A stretch of DNA of 60,000 nucleotides from contig MNCI01007938.1 in the NCBI GenBank assembly GCA_015680685.1, positions 130,384 through 190,383 on the forward strand. The letters are read 5' to 3'. The stretch is from Gnetum montanum (lineage: Eukaryota; Streptophyta; Gnetopsida; Gnetales; Gnetaceae). Positions 48,241-58,900 of the stretch are shown in pieces. The notes beneath the pieces were generated by a model that made no database searches, was not told the DNA's origin, and saw only the letters and a program-made list of their open reading frames with translations. How positions within the stretch are numbered: position 1 is the stretch's first letter; every line of letters begins with the position of its first letter. Both the position numbers and the translations under genes were made by a program.

Positions 48241-48689
48241 AGTAATCCTTTTGCTTTTTTGGTTTCTCTAACTCTTCCAATGATCTCTATATTTTTAATA
48301 GAGCATTTCTTCATAGTAGCTTACTATGCTCTTTATTAATGCAAATTCCGAATTTGCATCCCAAATCCATAGGAGATAATGGTTGGATAGATTAGTAGAC
48401 TAATGTTTGTACTTGCTTTGAATGTTTTTCTAAACTTTTAGGGAAAATGATGGCTTCTAAAATGGCTTTGCATAAATCCAACCTTAGTAAGGATATCTCC
48501 TTCTTACACAATATAATCAATAGAGGTGAAGTTACATAGGCTCAGTTTCGAAGTTTGTAAATTGATAAGGAAAATATGTGCATTATTGATCATCATGAAG
48601 CTAGGGGAGCTCATCTTCATGCCATACTTTCTTGGCTTCATATGGGTAACTAGGCTACTAAAGATTTTAATTTTTTTTTCATTTCATCA

Positions 48690-49757
48690 AATGGAGACAA
48701 GACTCCCTAAAAATCATAGCTATTTAGGTTGATAGTAATATCTTCCCTTCCAAAAATGACATTTTACAAGCATTCTTTGATCCAATCACAATTGATAATT
48801 ACTTGGGAGCTATTACTCCTTTTAATCATTCCATATCTGATGATGTTGCTTTTCTTTCTAAAGATGATTTTTTTAAGGCTCTGTAGCAACTTCATGATGA
48901 CAAAGCCCATGGTATGGATGATCTTCCTACAAAATTTTTTAAAAAATATTAGTTCACACTTCAAGAGATAGTTTATAATGTGTATAAGAAAGCTCTTGCA
49001 AAAGGCTCTTTCAGCAAAATTATTGATGCTAGAATTATTAAGCTACTATCCAAAACAAGAGATAGTATTTGCATCAATAATTGGCTCCCAATTACTCTTT
49101 TGAATGTCATCTACAAAATTGATGTTAAAGCTATAGCCAATAAATTAACTATTTCATCCTTAACTCATCACCAAAGAGAAAATTGGTTTTGTTTAAGGTA
49201 GGTATATCTTAGATAACATGATTACTATTGTTGAGAGCATGCATTGGGCTTTTTCCATAGAACAAAAAGCCATTCTTCTTTCACTTATTTTTATGAAAGC
49301 TTATGGCAAGCTTAACTAGTCTTTTTTAAAAAGGGTTATTAAATATCATAATTTACGTAATGTTTTTAAAAATTACATTAATATCCTTTTATCAAATGCC
49401 TCTTTAGTTATATGCATAAATAGGACTTTTTCAAGGGTTATTGAGCTACAAAGATGAGTCTGGCAGGGATGCCCTTTAACTCCTTAATTTTTTATCATTA
49501 CAACTCATGCTTCTAGAGCTATGCTTAGAGCTCATAGTGATTCTATGAGATTAAAAGGAATTTCTCTTCTAGGAGATGGAAAGGATCTTATTTATAATGA
49601 GTTTGCAAATGATACATTTTTTAGTTTGATTGAGGACCATAATAATTTTTACACTATTTTTGATTATATTAACATTTACTATAGAGCTTTAGGAGCCAAA
49701 ATTAATTGGAGAAAAACTCAAGCTATTCATTCGAGCTTCTCTCCAAGGCATGCATGA
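48690..49757 (+). pseudogene. LINE-2 reverse transcriptase relic
   Basis: Blocks in order, with frame changes: DKAHGMDDLPTKFFKKY (fingers, 48899-48950), NWLPITLLNVIYKIDVKAIA (open frame 48980-49201), GRYILDNMITIVESMHWAFS, a decayed 'KAYDK' block (KAYGKLN), QGCPLTP near 49460-49480, and FANDTFFSLIEDHNNFYTIF (open 49521-49757). Here the FADD motif has one Asp replaced by Asn, so the catalytic site is lost. GAKINWRKTQAI closes the domain. Confidence 0.85.
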
Positions 49758-50860
49758 ACATATAATTATAATATCAAATGGCTTTCTTCTACAAATGTTT
49801 TTTCTCTTTTGGGCATTCCAATAGCATTATTTTCTACTCCTATTACTCTATGGCATAATGTTGTAGGAAAAGCTATGAAAAAGGCTTTGAAATGGGTTTC
49901 CAAACCTTTATCTCTTGCAAGCATATTTATAGTTGCCAACCATATTTTGAGCTTCACTTATGTGTATTATTCTTCATTCATGACTCTTTCTAAATCATTC
50001 TTTTAGAGCATTAACAAAATTCTCAGAAATTTCTTAAGGAGGATAAATATAATTACAAAGCTTTTCATCAAATTGATTGGGATATTTACCTTTTAAGTAA
50101 GGATCAAGGTGGCTTGGGATTGTCTTCTATTGAGCAACAAAGTATTCTCTTGGCCTCTAGATGGGTTGCTTGTTGTATAGAAGGTAAAGAAGCTTGGAAG
50201 ATTCTATTTAGACATAATAATTTATATTTAGGTAAATACCAAAAATAGAAGAATATTCATTAGAGTAATTGGATTATTTGTTGAGGATCACAAAATGGTA
50301 CAGGTTCATATCTTTTTAATCAAATTTAACATTGTTGGAATTAAACCAAAGGTTTCTCACAATGGAAACCTACCCATTTAAGCTTGCACAATTTGTTAAA
50401 GCACCCTATTTGGTGGTTATTTGTTTTTATAAAGAATTTTGGCTGCTTATTTAAAGAATTTTGAAACAGGTATATTGTCTTGTTGATTGTAGTCTTTATC
50501 ATATTGGCCAATTATTTTCTATTAAAAATGAAAATCTTGTTCTTTTTTGGCAACATGTCAAGGTTCAATGGAGGTATCAAAGACATGATATTCCTATTTA
50601 TTAGCATATTGAGCATGTTTTCTCCAACTTTGGGGGTACCCAAAATGCATAATGAAACTCTTTGATATGAAGATTGGTTTTGGACATATAGTTTTCCTCT
50701 ACATTTCCTTGGTGTTTATAAAGCTAAATCTAGCTTTCACTTGCAAGAATTTCCATATTCTTTTTTATATAAATGATGGAATGTGCAAATAGAGTATCAT
50801 AATTGGAAATCAATTTTTCATTGTATTTGGAAATCAAAGGCCTAACCAAAGCATTAATTC
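49758..50860 (+). pseudogene. LINE-2 connection region
   Basis: The translation with stops includes LLGIPIALFSTPITLWHNVV and KALKWVSKPLSLASIFIVAN (open 49809-50006), which fit the thumb and connection region of plant LINE ORF2 ('W....LSLAGR..L....L'). Further fragments follow to about 50860. Confidence 0.65.
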
Positions 50861-50869
50861 TTATTCTAG

Positions 50870-51030
50870 TCCTTGATTCATCAAGAACTTCCAATTGGAC
50901 AAAGGCTTCATCTCTTAAGAGTTGAATGTTTTAAATACACCATTTGTCAAGCAGAAGACTCTTTTATGCATGTTTTTTTGGGAATGCTCTTTTTCTAGAC
51001 AAATTTGGAACAAGTATTAGTCTCTCCAAA
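50870..51030 (+). pseudogene. LINE-2 zf-RVT zinc-finger relic
   Basis: IHQELPIGQRLHLLRVECFK then YTICQAEDSFMHVF, GNALFLDKFG in mixed frames. C-x-x-x-x-C, His and a further Cys in a second frame give the typical ORF2 C-terminal zinc finger ('C..C....E...HLFF.C'). Confidence 0.65.
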
Positions 51031-51239
51031 TTTTCTATCCAAATCAATCTCTTAGATTTCCATTATGTATATTCAATGATGACTACATTAAGCAACACCT
51101 TCAAAAGGCTTAGATGATCCTCCTTTAGGTATCAAAACACAAGTTATCAGTTTTGAGTATGGTATAAAGTGCTTTGTTGCGTGTTCAACTTTAATGCCCA
51201 ATGGTAAACTTTGAAAACAATATTAAGTTCTCTTGACAC

Positions 51240-51481
51240 GTGGAATATTAACTATTTGATTTAACTTTATTAGCAATCATCTCGGGTGTGGTATGCCTTT
51301 TTTATATTTTCTATGACAGGTGGGGCTACTTTGTGAACTTTGAGCTCCATTAAAATTTTCGATTTTGTAGTTTTTACAGTTTATGGCTACCTTTTTTTTT
51401 CTGGTAGTTTAAATTTTCCTTCTTACGAGTTTAAAAGTTCCTGCGAGTCATGAACAGCATCTAAACTCATTTCATTTGGAA
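51240..51481 (+). promoter_or_regulatory. Promoter and 5' UTR of the RMI1-like gene
   Basis: Only about 240 bases separate the last LINE-2-like sequence from the start codon. A TATA-like TTTATATTTT lies at about 51300-51309. A four-codon upstream frame (ATG at 51450, MNSI, TAA at 51462-51464) ends 17 bases before the main ATG. The transcription start is not visible. Confidence 0.4.
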
Positions 51482-54400
51482 ATGGCAGCCGAAAAAGTTG
51501 CTGTGGAGAGCCTGTTAACGTCTCTTAGAAATAGAGGTTGGCACCTTAAAGGCCAAGAAAGTGTCCATAAAATTTTGCAGGACATACCGCCGGCAAGTGT
51601 TAGACCTTTGGATTTTGTAAGCGCAGTTGAGAAACAGCTTCTTGATTCCGATTTGAAGGTTTGCGGTGCTAAATTTCTTCCGGATTCATCTTCTCTTCAT
51701 AAATTATCGCGCCTGGAGGGTCCGTTAGTGCTTCAGGTATTTATTTTTAGTCTCTTCATCTTCAGCAGCAAAATTCACTTGATTAAAAGACTCTTCCGAA
51801 TTTCATTTTTAGTTCTATCACTTGGGTCAAAATTTCAATATTTTTACCTGACATCTTATATCCTTGCTTTATTTAATATTTCGGATCGGTTTCAGTTGCT
51901 ATGCAATGTGCAGCAGGCTAGCAATATTCAGTCTCTTAATTTTGTAGTCTTCCAATATTGTATAAATTAAAAGCTCCTTTAAGATATTCCTGCCCCTGCC
52001 GATTTTTTCTGTTCATTACTACAAGTACAGAAAGCTTCCATGAAATTTTAGGTCTTGACCACATAGAGTTTTACATTTTTTGAAATAAGCATTTTCTTCA
52101 TTTACCTTCTTCCGAGAATGGTTAGCTTGCATCGGTAGCAACTGAATTTCCAAATAAAAGTTTAAAATGGGAATAAAATTGAAAATAAAGAACTGACGTT
52201 TTAACGATTCATAATTTTGAAATATGAGCTGTTTAGGAGGGTTCTTGAAATATGAAGAGGGTAATCATATATTTTTTCATCGCACTGCAATTGCTAATAT
52301 TTGGAACGGAGTTTGCAAAGTTACAAATCAGTATTTTATTACGCCAAAATCTTTGCAAGATCTGGTATTAGCATTTTATCACACCAAAATCTTTGCAAGA
52401 TCTGGTATCAGTGGTATCAGCTTCAGTGGAACTTGATGCATTAATAAAATTTGGAGTGCTTTGCTAAAACATGTGATCTTTCAAATCTGGAATAAATGAA
52501 ATCTAAAAACTTTTGAAGGGACTGAAATTAATCTAGATAAAATATGGTTTTAGCATTAAAATTTGAAAGAAAATGTGATATATATAAAAATGGAACTTGA
52601 TTACCTGCTTCTTTGAGCCTTACAAAATTGTGATTTTTATTTCTATAGTTAGATTAGATTGGTACCTTGAGATTATTATCTTGTTTTTAACTTTTTATTA
52701 AGAAGTTGATTATATTGTCTTGGTTGATTATTAAGATCTCGAGATTAATCTCCTTGTACTTTATGTAAATATTGGGCAATGCCCAAACTTTGTCTATGTC
52801 ATTTTTCATAGTTCTCCAAAGTCTCCAAAATCATGATGTAGTTAAAGTTTGTATGAAAAAGTTCTAGACCAAGAAGAAGGCTAGAAAAGCCTTCAAAGTA
52901 GTGAAGATAGCTTAGAAAAAGGGAAGTTGGAGCACATTAGCCAAAACGGAAAGAGGGGATTTATAGAATATTTATGTTGGGAATGCCAAACATGGTAAAG
53001 TTCTCCCCTCTCACCAACTATAAATAGAGGCCATGGGCCTTATTGTAAACAAGACAATGGAGCATTGAAGAATGAGCAAATGAAGATGAGTGGTGTTAAC
53101 CTCTTTTTTCTCCTTTCTTGTTCCTTCATTGATTCCTTTGAGAGGTTGTCCTAATATTGCTTCATGAAGAGCCCTCCTTTCTCTCATTTTGCAGCCATTA
53201 TTCTCACATTTGAAGCTGTTCCATTTCAGGCCATGAACCCTCAATTCTCTCACAAGTTTTCTCAATTTCAAACAAACTTTCTCTCAAGTTTAAATCACAA
53301 ACCTCACAATTCTCTCGAGGGATTCTCACAATTTACACTCACAAATTCTTTCAATTTTCTCAAACCATTTTCACAATTGAAGAGACCATGTTCGCCTCAA
53401 AGAATGATGGAAAAATGCATCCAAGAGATGCTACATTCATGTTTTATTTCATGCATTTTATGCTAGTTTTCTTGAATGAAAATACATGAAAAATGGTTGT
53501 ACTTCAATTTTTTGTCTAAATGATTTGCAATGTTTATTGGCTGAGAAGCTAAGCTATTTGATGAATTCTTACATGCTTTTTCTCCAATTATATGGTATAT
53601 GATGTGTTTCAAGAACCATAAAGTTTATTTGTCTAATTTGGAGGCTTTTTGCATGTTGAAGGGGATGTTAAGTTTGTCAAAGAGGAGGTTCTCCTGAGGC
53701 CTCTATTTTGGATGTTAATTTCATATGAATTGATGAAGGATTCTGAGGCCCAAGCCTTGCACATGCTTGAGGCCATGTTGCTCACAAAATCTAAGCACAT
53801 CTCATTTCATTACAGGCCCGTTTATATAAAGAATTTGTATTTCAAGGATGAGAGTTTATGTTTGTTTCATGAAGCCCTTTTTGTGTTGAAGGGCATGTTT
53901 GTTGGAAGTTTGAATTTCAATTATGTGGCCTCCTATTTATGTAATGTATTTGTTGCTAAAATGAAAACGATGGATCACTAAAATCTGGGTAGTTTCTTGT
54001 TTCAGTCTTGCCCAATTTGTGAGCTCAATTAGTTGCCAATAAAAGCATTTGTCTTCTCTCATTTCAAGAACACGTGGCCCAAATTATCACTTGATTTATC
54101 CTTGGATTTAATAGATTAGAAGCCTAATTACGTCTTCCATGCCTACCTTGCCCTTAATTGGGGTCAGTTTGCTCTAAGTTTCAAGTTATAGCTCATTGTT
54201 TCAGTTGTAGTCTTAACCACAACCAGATGGTGACTTGTGTGAGGACTGAGAACTTATAGGGGGGTTGAATAAGTTCCCCAATTTGAACAACCAAGATAGC
54301 CAAAACCACACACAACTTTATGTGTTTCCCCAACTTGGGTGCGTCAACACTTGAAGGGTAGAATCTTTGCACATCTTCGGACTTTGTTCCCTAAAAAATG

Positions 54401-57400
54401 TGGTTTAAAGGGCATCACAACCTTTACAAAGTTTGAGCTCTGCTCGGACAACTTTCTCGCAGGAAACACACTCAACCTCGCAAGGTCTCAGCAAGCTCAA
54501 AATGTGGTTTCAAAGATCCCAAAACCTTTACAATAACGTAAGCTCTGCACAAAGTGTTTTCTCATTGGAAACACACTCAATCTTGCAAGGTCCTAACAAG
54601 CTCACAAGATGTCTTCTCGCAAGAAGCACATCAACCCCGTAGGGCTTACAAAGAGAGAAAGAATCAAACGATGTAGAAATGAGGAACAAAATAATTCACT
54701 TGATGTATACATTGATTGAGTATATCAATGAACAGTGCTTATCCTTTTCACAAGGATTCCATTATATTTTATAGCCTTTTCCCTTCCCAAACAACCCTCA
54801 AAATTTGTGCAATGGTTAGTTGGAATGTCTCATTCAAGCGTGGGATGTCTCACTAAAAACTAGCCACTTGCAAGTGGGATGTCCCACTAGCATCTCACTT
54901 GGGATGTCCTAGCTAGGATGTCTCACTAAAAACTAGCCACTTGCAAGTGGGACGTCCCACTAGCATCTCACTTGGGACGTCCTAGCTAGGATGTCTCAAC
55001 AGCAATTGGGATGTTTGGCCTGAGACTGAGCTTTCACCTCTAGGACGTCTAAGCAAATACTAGAACACCTTCTTTGACTTTGTGCATCCTTGATATTTTT
55101 CATTTTGGTTGAGACTTTTGTCATNGTTAGTTGTCTTGCAGGACTAAGAAGGGACAAGACATGGACTCTATGAGATTGAGACAAGAGCTTAGATAAAGAA
55201 ATCATAATGAAGCCATGAGCTTCATGGTGCCTAGAGAATAAGCAAGATGAGACCAAGACGAGAGCTGAGTTGTCAATCTGAGATGACAAAAGTCTCAACC
55301 AAAATGAAAAATATCAAGGATGCACAAAGTCAAAGAAGGTGTTCTAGTATTTGCTTAGACGTCCTAGAGGTGAAAGCTCAGTCTCAGGCCAAACATCCCA
55401 ATTGCTGTTGAGACATCCTAGCTAGGACGTCCCAAGTGAGATGCTAGTGGGACGTCCCACTTGCAAGTNATACCTAGATTTTGGTCATCATCAATTCCTC
55501 TAGTCATGATCCACTTGTCGTCACATTTTCATGCCAAATTGGATGTTGCTGATTCTATCTCTTGGTGGCCGAGGAGGACCTTGCTTCCACGATGCAACTT
55601 AACACTTCAGATCTTATTTTATTAATATAATCTCTTGTATAAGAAATTGGTGCTTTGAGTGCATGGCTAATTTCAACTATTGACCTTGAACTACCTAAGA
55701 GACATTCTATTAGATTGCACCGGCGTTTGATAAATGGATTTATCTGATGCAACTTTTGGCCATTATGGTTTATCCAGTTGTTCTTGCTTTTTTGAAAGCT
55801 GACATCATATACGGAACGTTGATGCTTAGATGGACTCTTCAAAATGATGCAAAATTATACACATGGTTCAAAACATTGGAGTATCAATGTTGTACTTCAT
55901 TGTTATTTATTACAGCACAATTTCTATGTTTGTTTCTGTGGATGAACATCTTATAAATGACAAATGCAATGGTTTATTTTCCATAAGGCTGTCGTTTGTA
56001 TCTTTTACAAATTTTTAAAAGTGATAATTTAAGTGTTTGTTCTAGTCAATAGTTTATGGCATTGAACGCTGAATATATCGATGATACTTATTTTCAACTC
56101 TTCATGTACTAGTGTATTTGTTGCAAGAAACGCTATGAGAATGGCATCTTCAGTGTCATAAAGTTTTATTATTTTATTGATGAATGCACATTGTCTGCAG
56201 GTTCAATCAGTAAATGATATATCTCAAAGTAGTTACAGAGGGAAATATAACACTCAGCTACATGATTCTCGTCTTTTAAGGTTGTATCTAACGGATGGAC
56301 ACACAAACATCAAGGGAATAGAGTATCACCCAATCCCTTTAATTTCAGAGGAAATTCCTCCTGGCACCAAGGTATTTTATTTTGTGCTATGTTTTTACTT
56401 TAAAAACATGTTATCGTTTTAAAAAACAGTGGATCATTTTATTTTGATTGCTGCTTATTTTTGTTGGAACATTGACCATATAAGCACTTTAAAAAAAAAC
56501 AAAGATCATCATGGGAGTGCAAAGACTGAATGTTGTTGAAAATTCCATGTCATGGACAATGACAAGTTATGATAAAATGCATGGGTAATCACTAGTATCT
56601 CAAAAGCTCATAGAACAAGCAGCAAGCAACTTTTGATCCTTTTTGATAGTGCCATCAGCTTGATGATACTGGTTCCCTCTACTGAATCAAGCTTCCTAGT
56701 TGAGGCTACTGCAACATCAGTTTTTCAGCCATGTGTACTTGTATATATAATTTTGAAAACTTATCTGTTTGTAAAAACATTTCATGTTTTTTTTTTATAA
56801 TTTTACCAAATGTTTATCGTCACAAACATTCACATGTCATAGCAAAGGAAATCTCTGGGTAAATATTATGTAGTCTTATAAAAAGAAAAGTCATGGATTG
56901 GACAAAAACTGCAAAATAACATCTACAATAATGAAATTATTAGTTCGTGGATAACAAATGTCGATTGATGATGTTTAGAAATTGGTCCTTTCAAGACATT
57001 TTGTAGTTATTTTGTTGATGCGTCTATCTAATTTTTGTTGCACAGCTTTATATAAATGTGTTAATAGATTGTCTGTTATTTGGAAACTTTCACAGGTTTG
57101 CATCCAAGGAGCAGTTCCTCTTCAGTGTGGAATACTCCTCCTTGAAAGTTCTTCTTTGAAACTACTAGGGGGTTGTGTTCAAGCACTTTATGAAGAGTGG
57201 GAAGTTGAACGTAAATATTCTTCATGTTCTCTTTCCATGTTCAATCCAACTCATACTCAGACTACATCTGGTCCTCCTCCTTTTCAGAAGCTGCAGATTG
57301 ATGTATCACCTGTTCGAGATGTTGGCTTTAATGATATGCATGATTCCAGCTCAAGTAAGCGTTATGAATTGATTGGTTTGATTACATTTGGCATGTTTCT

Positions 57401-58677
57401 TTGGAATAGCAAATAACAATGTTTTTCTCACTTTTGGCCACTGATCAGCTATAACTCGAAGTTTCAGAACAGTGATACGTAACTAAAATGTTTTGTTTTC
57501 TTTTAATTTCTGTCTAGAATGTTACTAGGGCCAGTTGTATAGAATGTTTTCTTTTTCTTTTATAGGTCACTCCATAGGGTTGCAATACCAATTTTTCTGA
57601 AATATTTTCTATGCAGAACCCTATCAAAGCAGGAAAGGATCTATGGGAGCCAAAAGACCAGTTGGAACCACAAGCAACTCAGACGTTCAAAGGAAAGATA
57701 GTTTTGTTGCAATGAGAATAAAAGAATCATGCAACGTAGACATAACTAAAAAACCAGATGCTAGAATCCCTGATGGAAGGGGTAAAGCTATATTGGGAAC
57801 AGTTCGACCAGATTATGAGTTGTATCATCTTAAGACATCCCAACCCAAGCCAGAAGTCATCTCACCATCATGCTTGCAGGTGTTTGAAGGATCTACTGTC
57901 CGTCCAGATTCAGAAAGAAACATATCTGATGTTTTAGAAGGAAATGAACAAATTATTAACCATGAAGGGAATACTATCCCTAGAAAACAAAGTAAGTATC
58001 TGATATATCATGAATACAAATAGTATGCAGTTTTTAGTAACAAGACTTTGTCATCAATACATCTATTGTTCCTGGCTGTTACAGATGAGGTAAAAAATGT
58101 TGAAGAATACAGCCAGAATAGGAAATTAATGATAGCTCCGGAGGCTGTGCCTGTTCAGAATCATGCAGCAGCACAAAAACTTCTTAGAACTATGACTGAG
58201 AAAGAGCAAGGAAAGGATTTTAAAAGCAGCAAGTTTCGCAAAGCAAGAGGAAGGCATCACCAACAAGAAACTGTTCTTACACTTGATGAATGGGAGGACA
58301 AGAAGGGTAGTAAGAAAACGATGTCAGGTGCTGTTGCGGACGTTTCTGAGGATGAAAAGCTTGCAAGGGAACTTCAGAGAAATCTGGACTTGGAGGCATC
58401 CAATGTTGGTTCATATTATCCAATATTTGATTAATACTTTAGTTTAATGATGTTGAAATAAATAGTATCGTGCTATTTGTTTTTACAATATGTTCGAAAT
58501 ACTTAACAGTGATCATACATGTGAATGCTTTTTGTTGTTTAACAGGTAGATACCTTGCACAAGAATGAAGCAGAAAATATTAGAATGAGCATTTTCAATT
58601 TTGGAAACGTAGCGAGTAGCAGTGAGAACAACCCTAGGAAAACAAGAGGACGAGGCAGGGGCAGGAGGAGATTTTAG
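51482..58677 (+). CDS. RMI1/DUF1767-type OB-fold protein, six exons
   Basis: Coding exons are 51482-51736, 56201-56371, 57096-57354, 57617-57991, 58085-58404 and 58546-58677: 1512 bases, 503 residues, with matching phases (0,0,1,1,0). Residues 1-85 (NRGWHLKGQE, DLKVCGAKFLP) match the N-terminal helical domain of RMI1-type proteins. Residues 86-220 form the OB-fold part (SRLLRLYLTDGHTNIKGIEY, PPGTKVCIQGAVPLQCGILL, LGGCVQALYEEW). The middle is low-complexity. LTLDEWEDKK (about 418-427), a ubiquitin-interacting-like helix EDEKLARELQRNLDLEAS (about 442-459) and a basic tail RGRGRGRRRF follow. RMI1 works with RecQ helicase and topoisomerase III in dissolving recombination intermediates. The basic RG-rich tail and length also suit the plant DUF1767 paralogue, whose role is less known, so I give no symbol. 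An ATG at 51482 is chosen because it follows an in-frame TTG only and starts the conserved domain. Confidence 0.85.
52320..52420 (+). repeat. Short direct repeat in intron 1
   Basis: CCAAAATCTTTGCAAGATCTGGTAT (given here by its ends CCAAAATCTT...CTGGTAT) occurs at 52344-52368 and 52385-52409, period 41, within flanks that also match (ATTTTATYACRCC). Confidence 0.75.
53022..53033 (+). promoter_or_regulatory. TATA box of an LTR-like segment in intron 1
   Basis: CTATAAATAGAGGC lies before a region rich in ATTGAAGAATGAGC and a CTCTTTTTTCTCC run, as in the R/U5 part of many plant copia LTRs. No LTR ends were found. Confidence 0.3.
54388..54603 (+). repeat. ~110-bp tandem pair in intron 1
   Basis: Two units starting AAAATGTGGTTT and ending CAAGCTC (54388-54498 and 54499-54603) share CTTTACAA, AGCTCTGC, GGAAACACACTCAA and GCAAGGTC. 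A third partial unit (CTCGCAAGAAGCACATCAACC) follows. Confidence 0.7.
54843..54990 (+). repeat. 73-bp tandem pair in intron 1
   Basis: GGATGTCTCACTAAAAACTA and the rest of the unit occur at 54843 and 54916. Where the second copy has GGGACGTCCCAC, the first has GGGATGTCCCAC, a CpG-to-TpG change. Confidence 0.8.
54937..55468. repeat. Inverted duplication (~185-bp arms) between two Ns
   Basis: The left arm 54937-55124 reads as the reverse complement of 55285-55468. The left arm ends at the N at 55125 and the right arm ends at the N at 55469. The spacer is about 160 bases. The coincidence with the Ns makes an assembly artefact likely. Confidence 0.75.
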
Positions 58678-58900
58678 AACATGAACCATTTTGAGTAACT
58701 TGAAATACAGTGCTCCTTTTCATACTGTACTGTCCTCAGTTGCATATGCCAGAGCCTCAACTAAATGGTTGTTTGGTTTTGTATTGAATTATTAATCTAA
58801 CGCTTATTTTTAGATTTTTTGTACTCCAGAGTTTTGTAATCCATACTTTTAATTGTTCATGGAATGCTGTACCATCTCTAGCGTGCATTTTGTTTTAGGC
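58678..58900 (+). other. 3' UTR of the RMI1-like gene
   Basis: T-rich sequence after the TAG stop. No perfect AATAAA is visible; the AT-rich stretch at about 58785-58800 could serve. The end is not determined. Confidence 0.4.

Larger units (their letters stand above)
47875..51240 (+). mobile_element. LINE-2, 3' part
   Basis: Continues LINE-2 after element B with the endonuclease C-terminus, RT, connection and a zinc-finger domain. The 3' end is not sharply visible; coding-like sequence fades at about 51240, about 240 bases upstream of the host gene's start codon. Confidence 0.75.
51737..56200 (+). other. Intron 1 of the RMI1-like gene, 4464 bp
   Basis: Starts CAG/GTATTT and ends TCTGCAG/GTT. 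It separates the N-terminal helical domain from the OB fold. The middle (about 52700-55470) is repeat-derived: an LTR-like segment with TATAAATAGAGG at 53022-53033, a 110-bp tandem pair at 54388-54603, a 73-bp tandem pair and an inverted duplication. A frame of 110 codons (53649-53981) is unrecognised and probably belongs to the repeats. The outer parts look like plain intron. Confidence 0.8.

Noticed and set aside
53649-53981. 110-codon frame in intron 1
   Set aside because: It lies among repeats, has internally repetitive sequence (GTTGAAGGG-type phrases), no start context and no known domain. I treat it as a chance frame in repeat-derived sequence.
54937-55468. Inverted repeat as a MITE, foldback element or hairpin RNA gene
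   Set aside because: Both arms end at single Ns and there is no target duplication. An assembly artefact explains this more simply.
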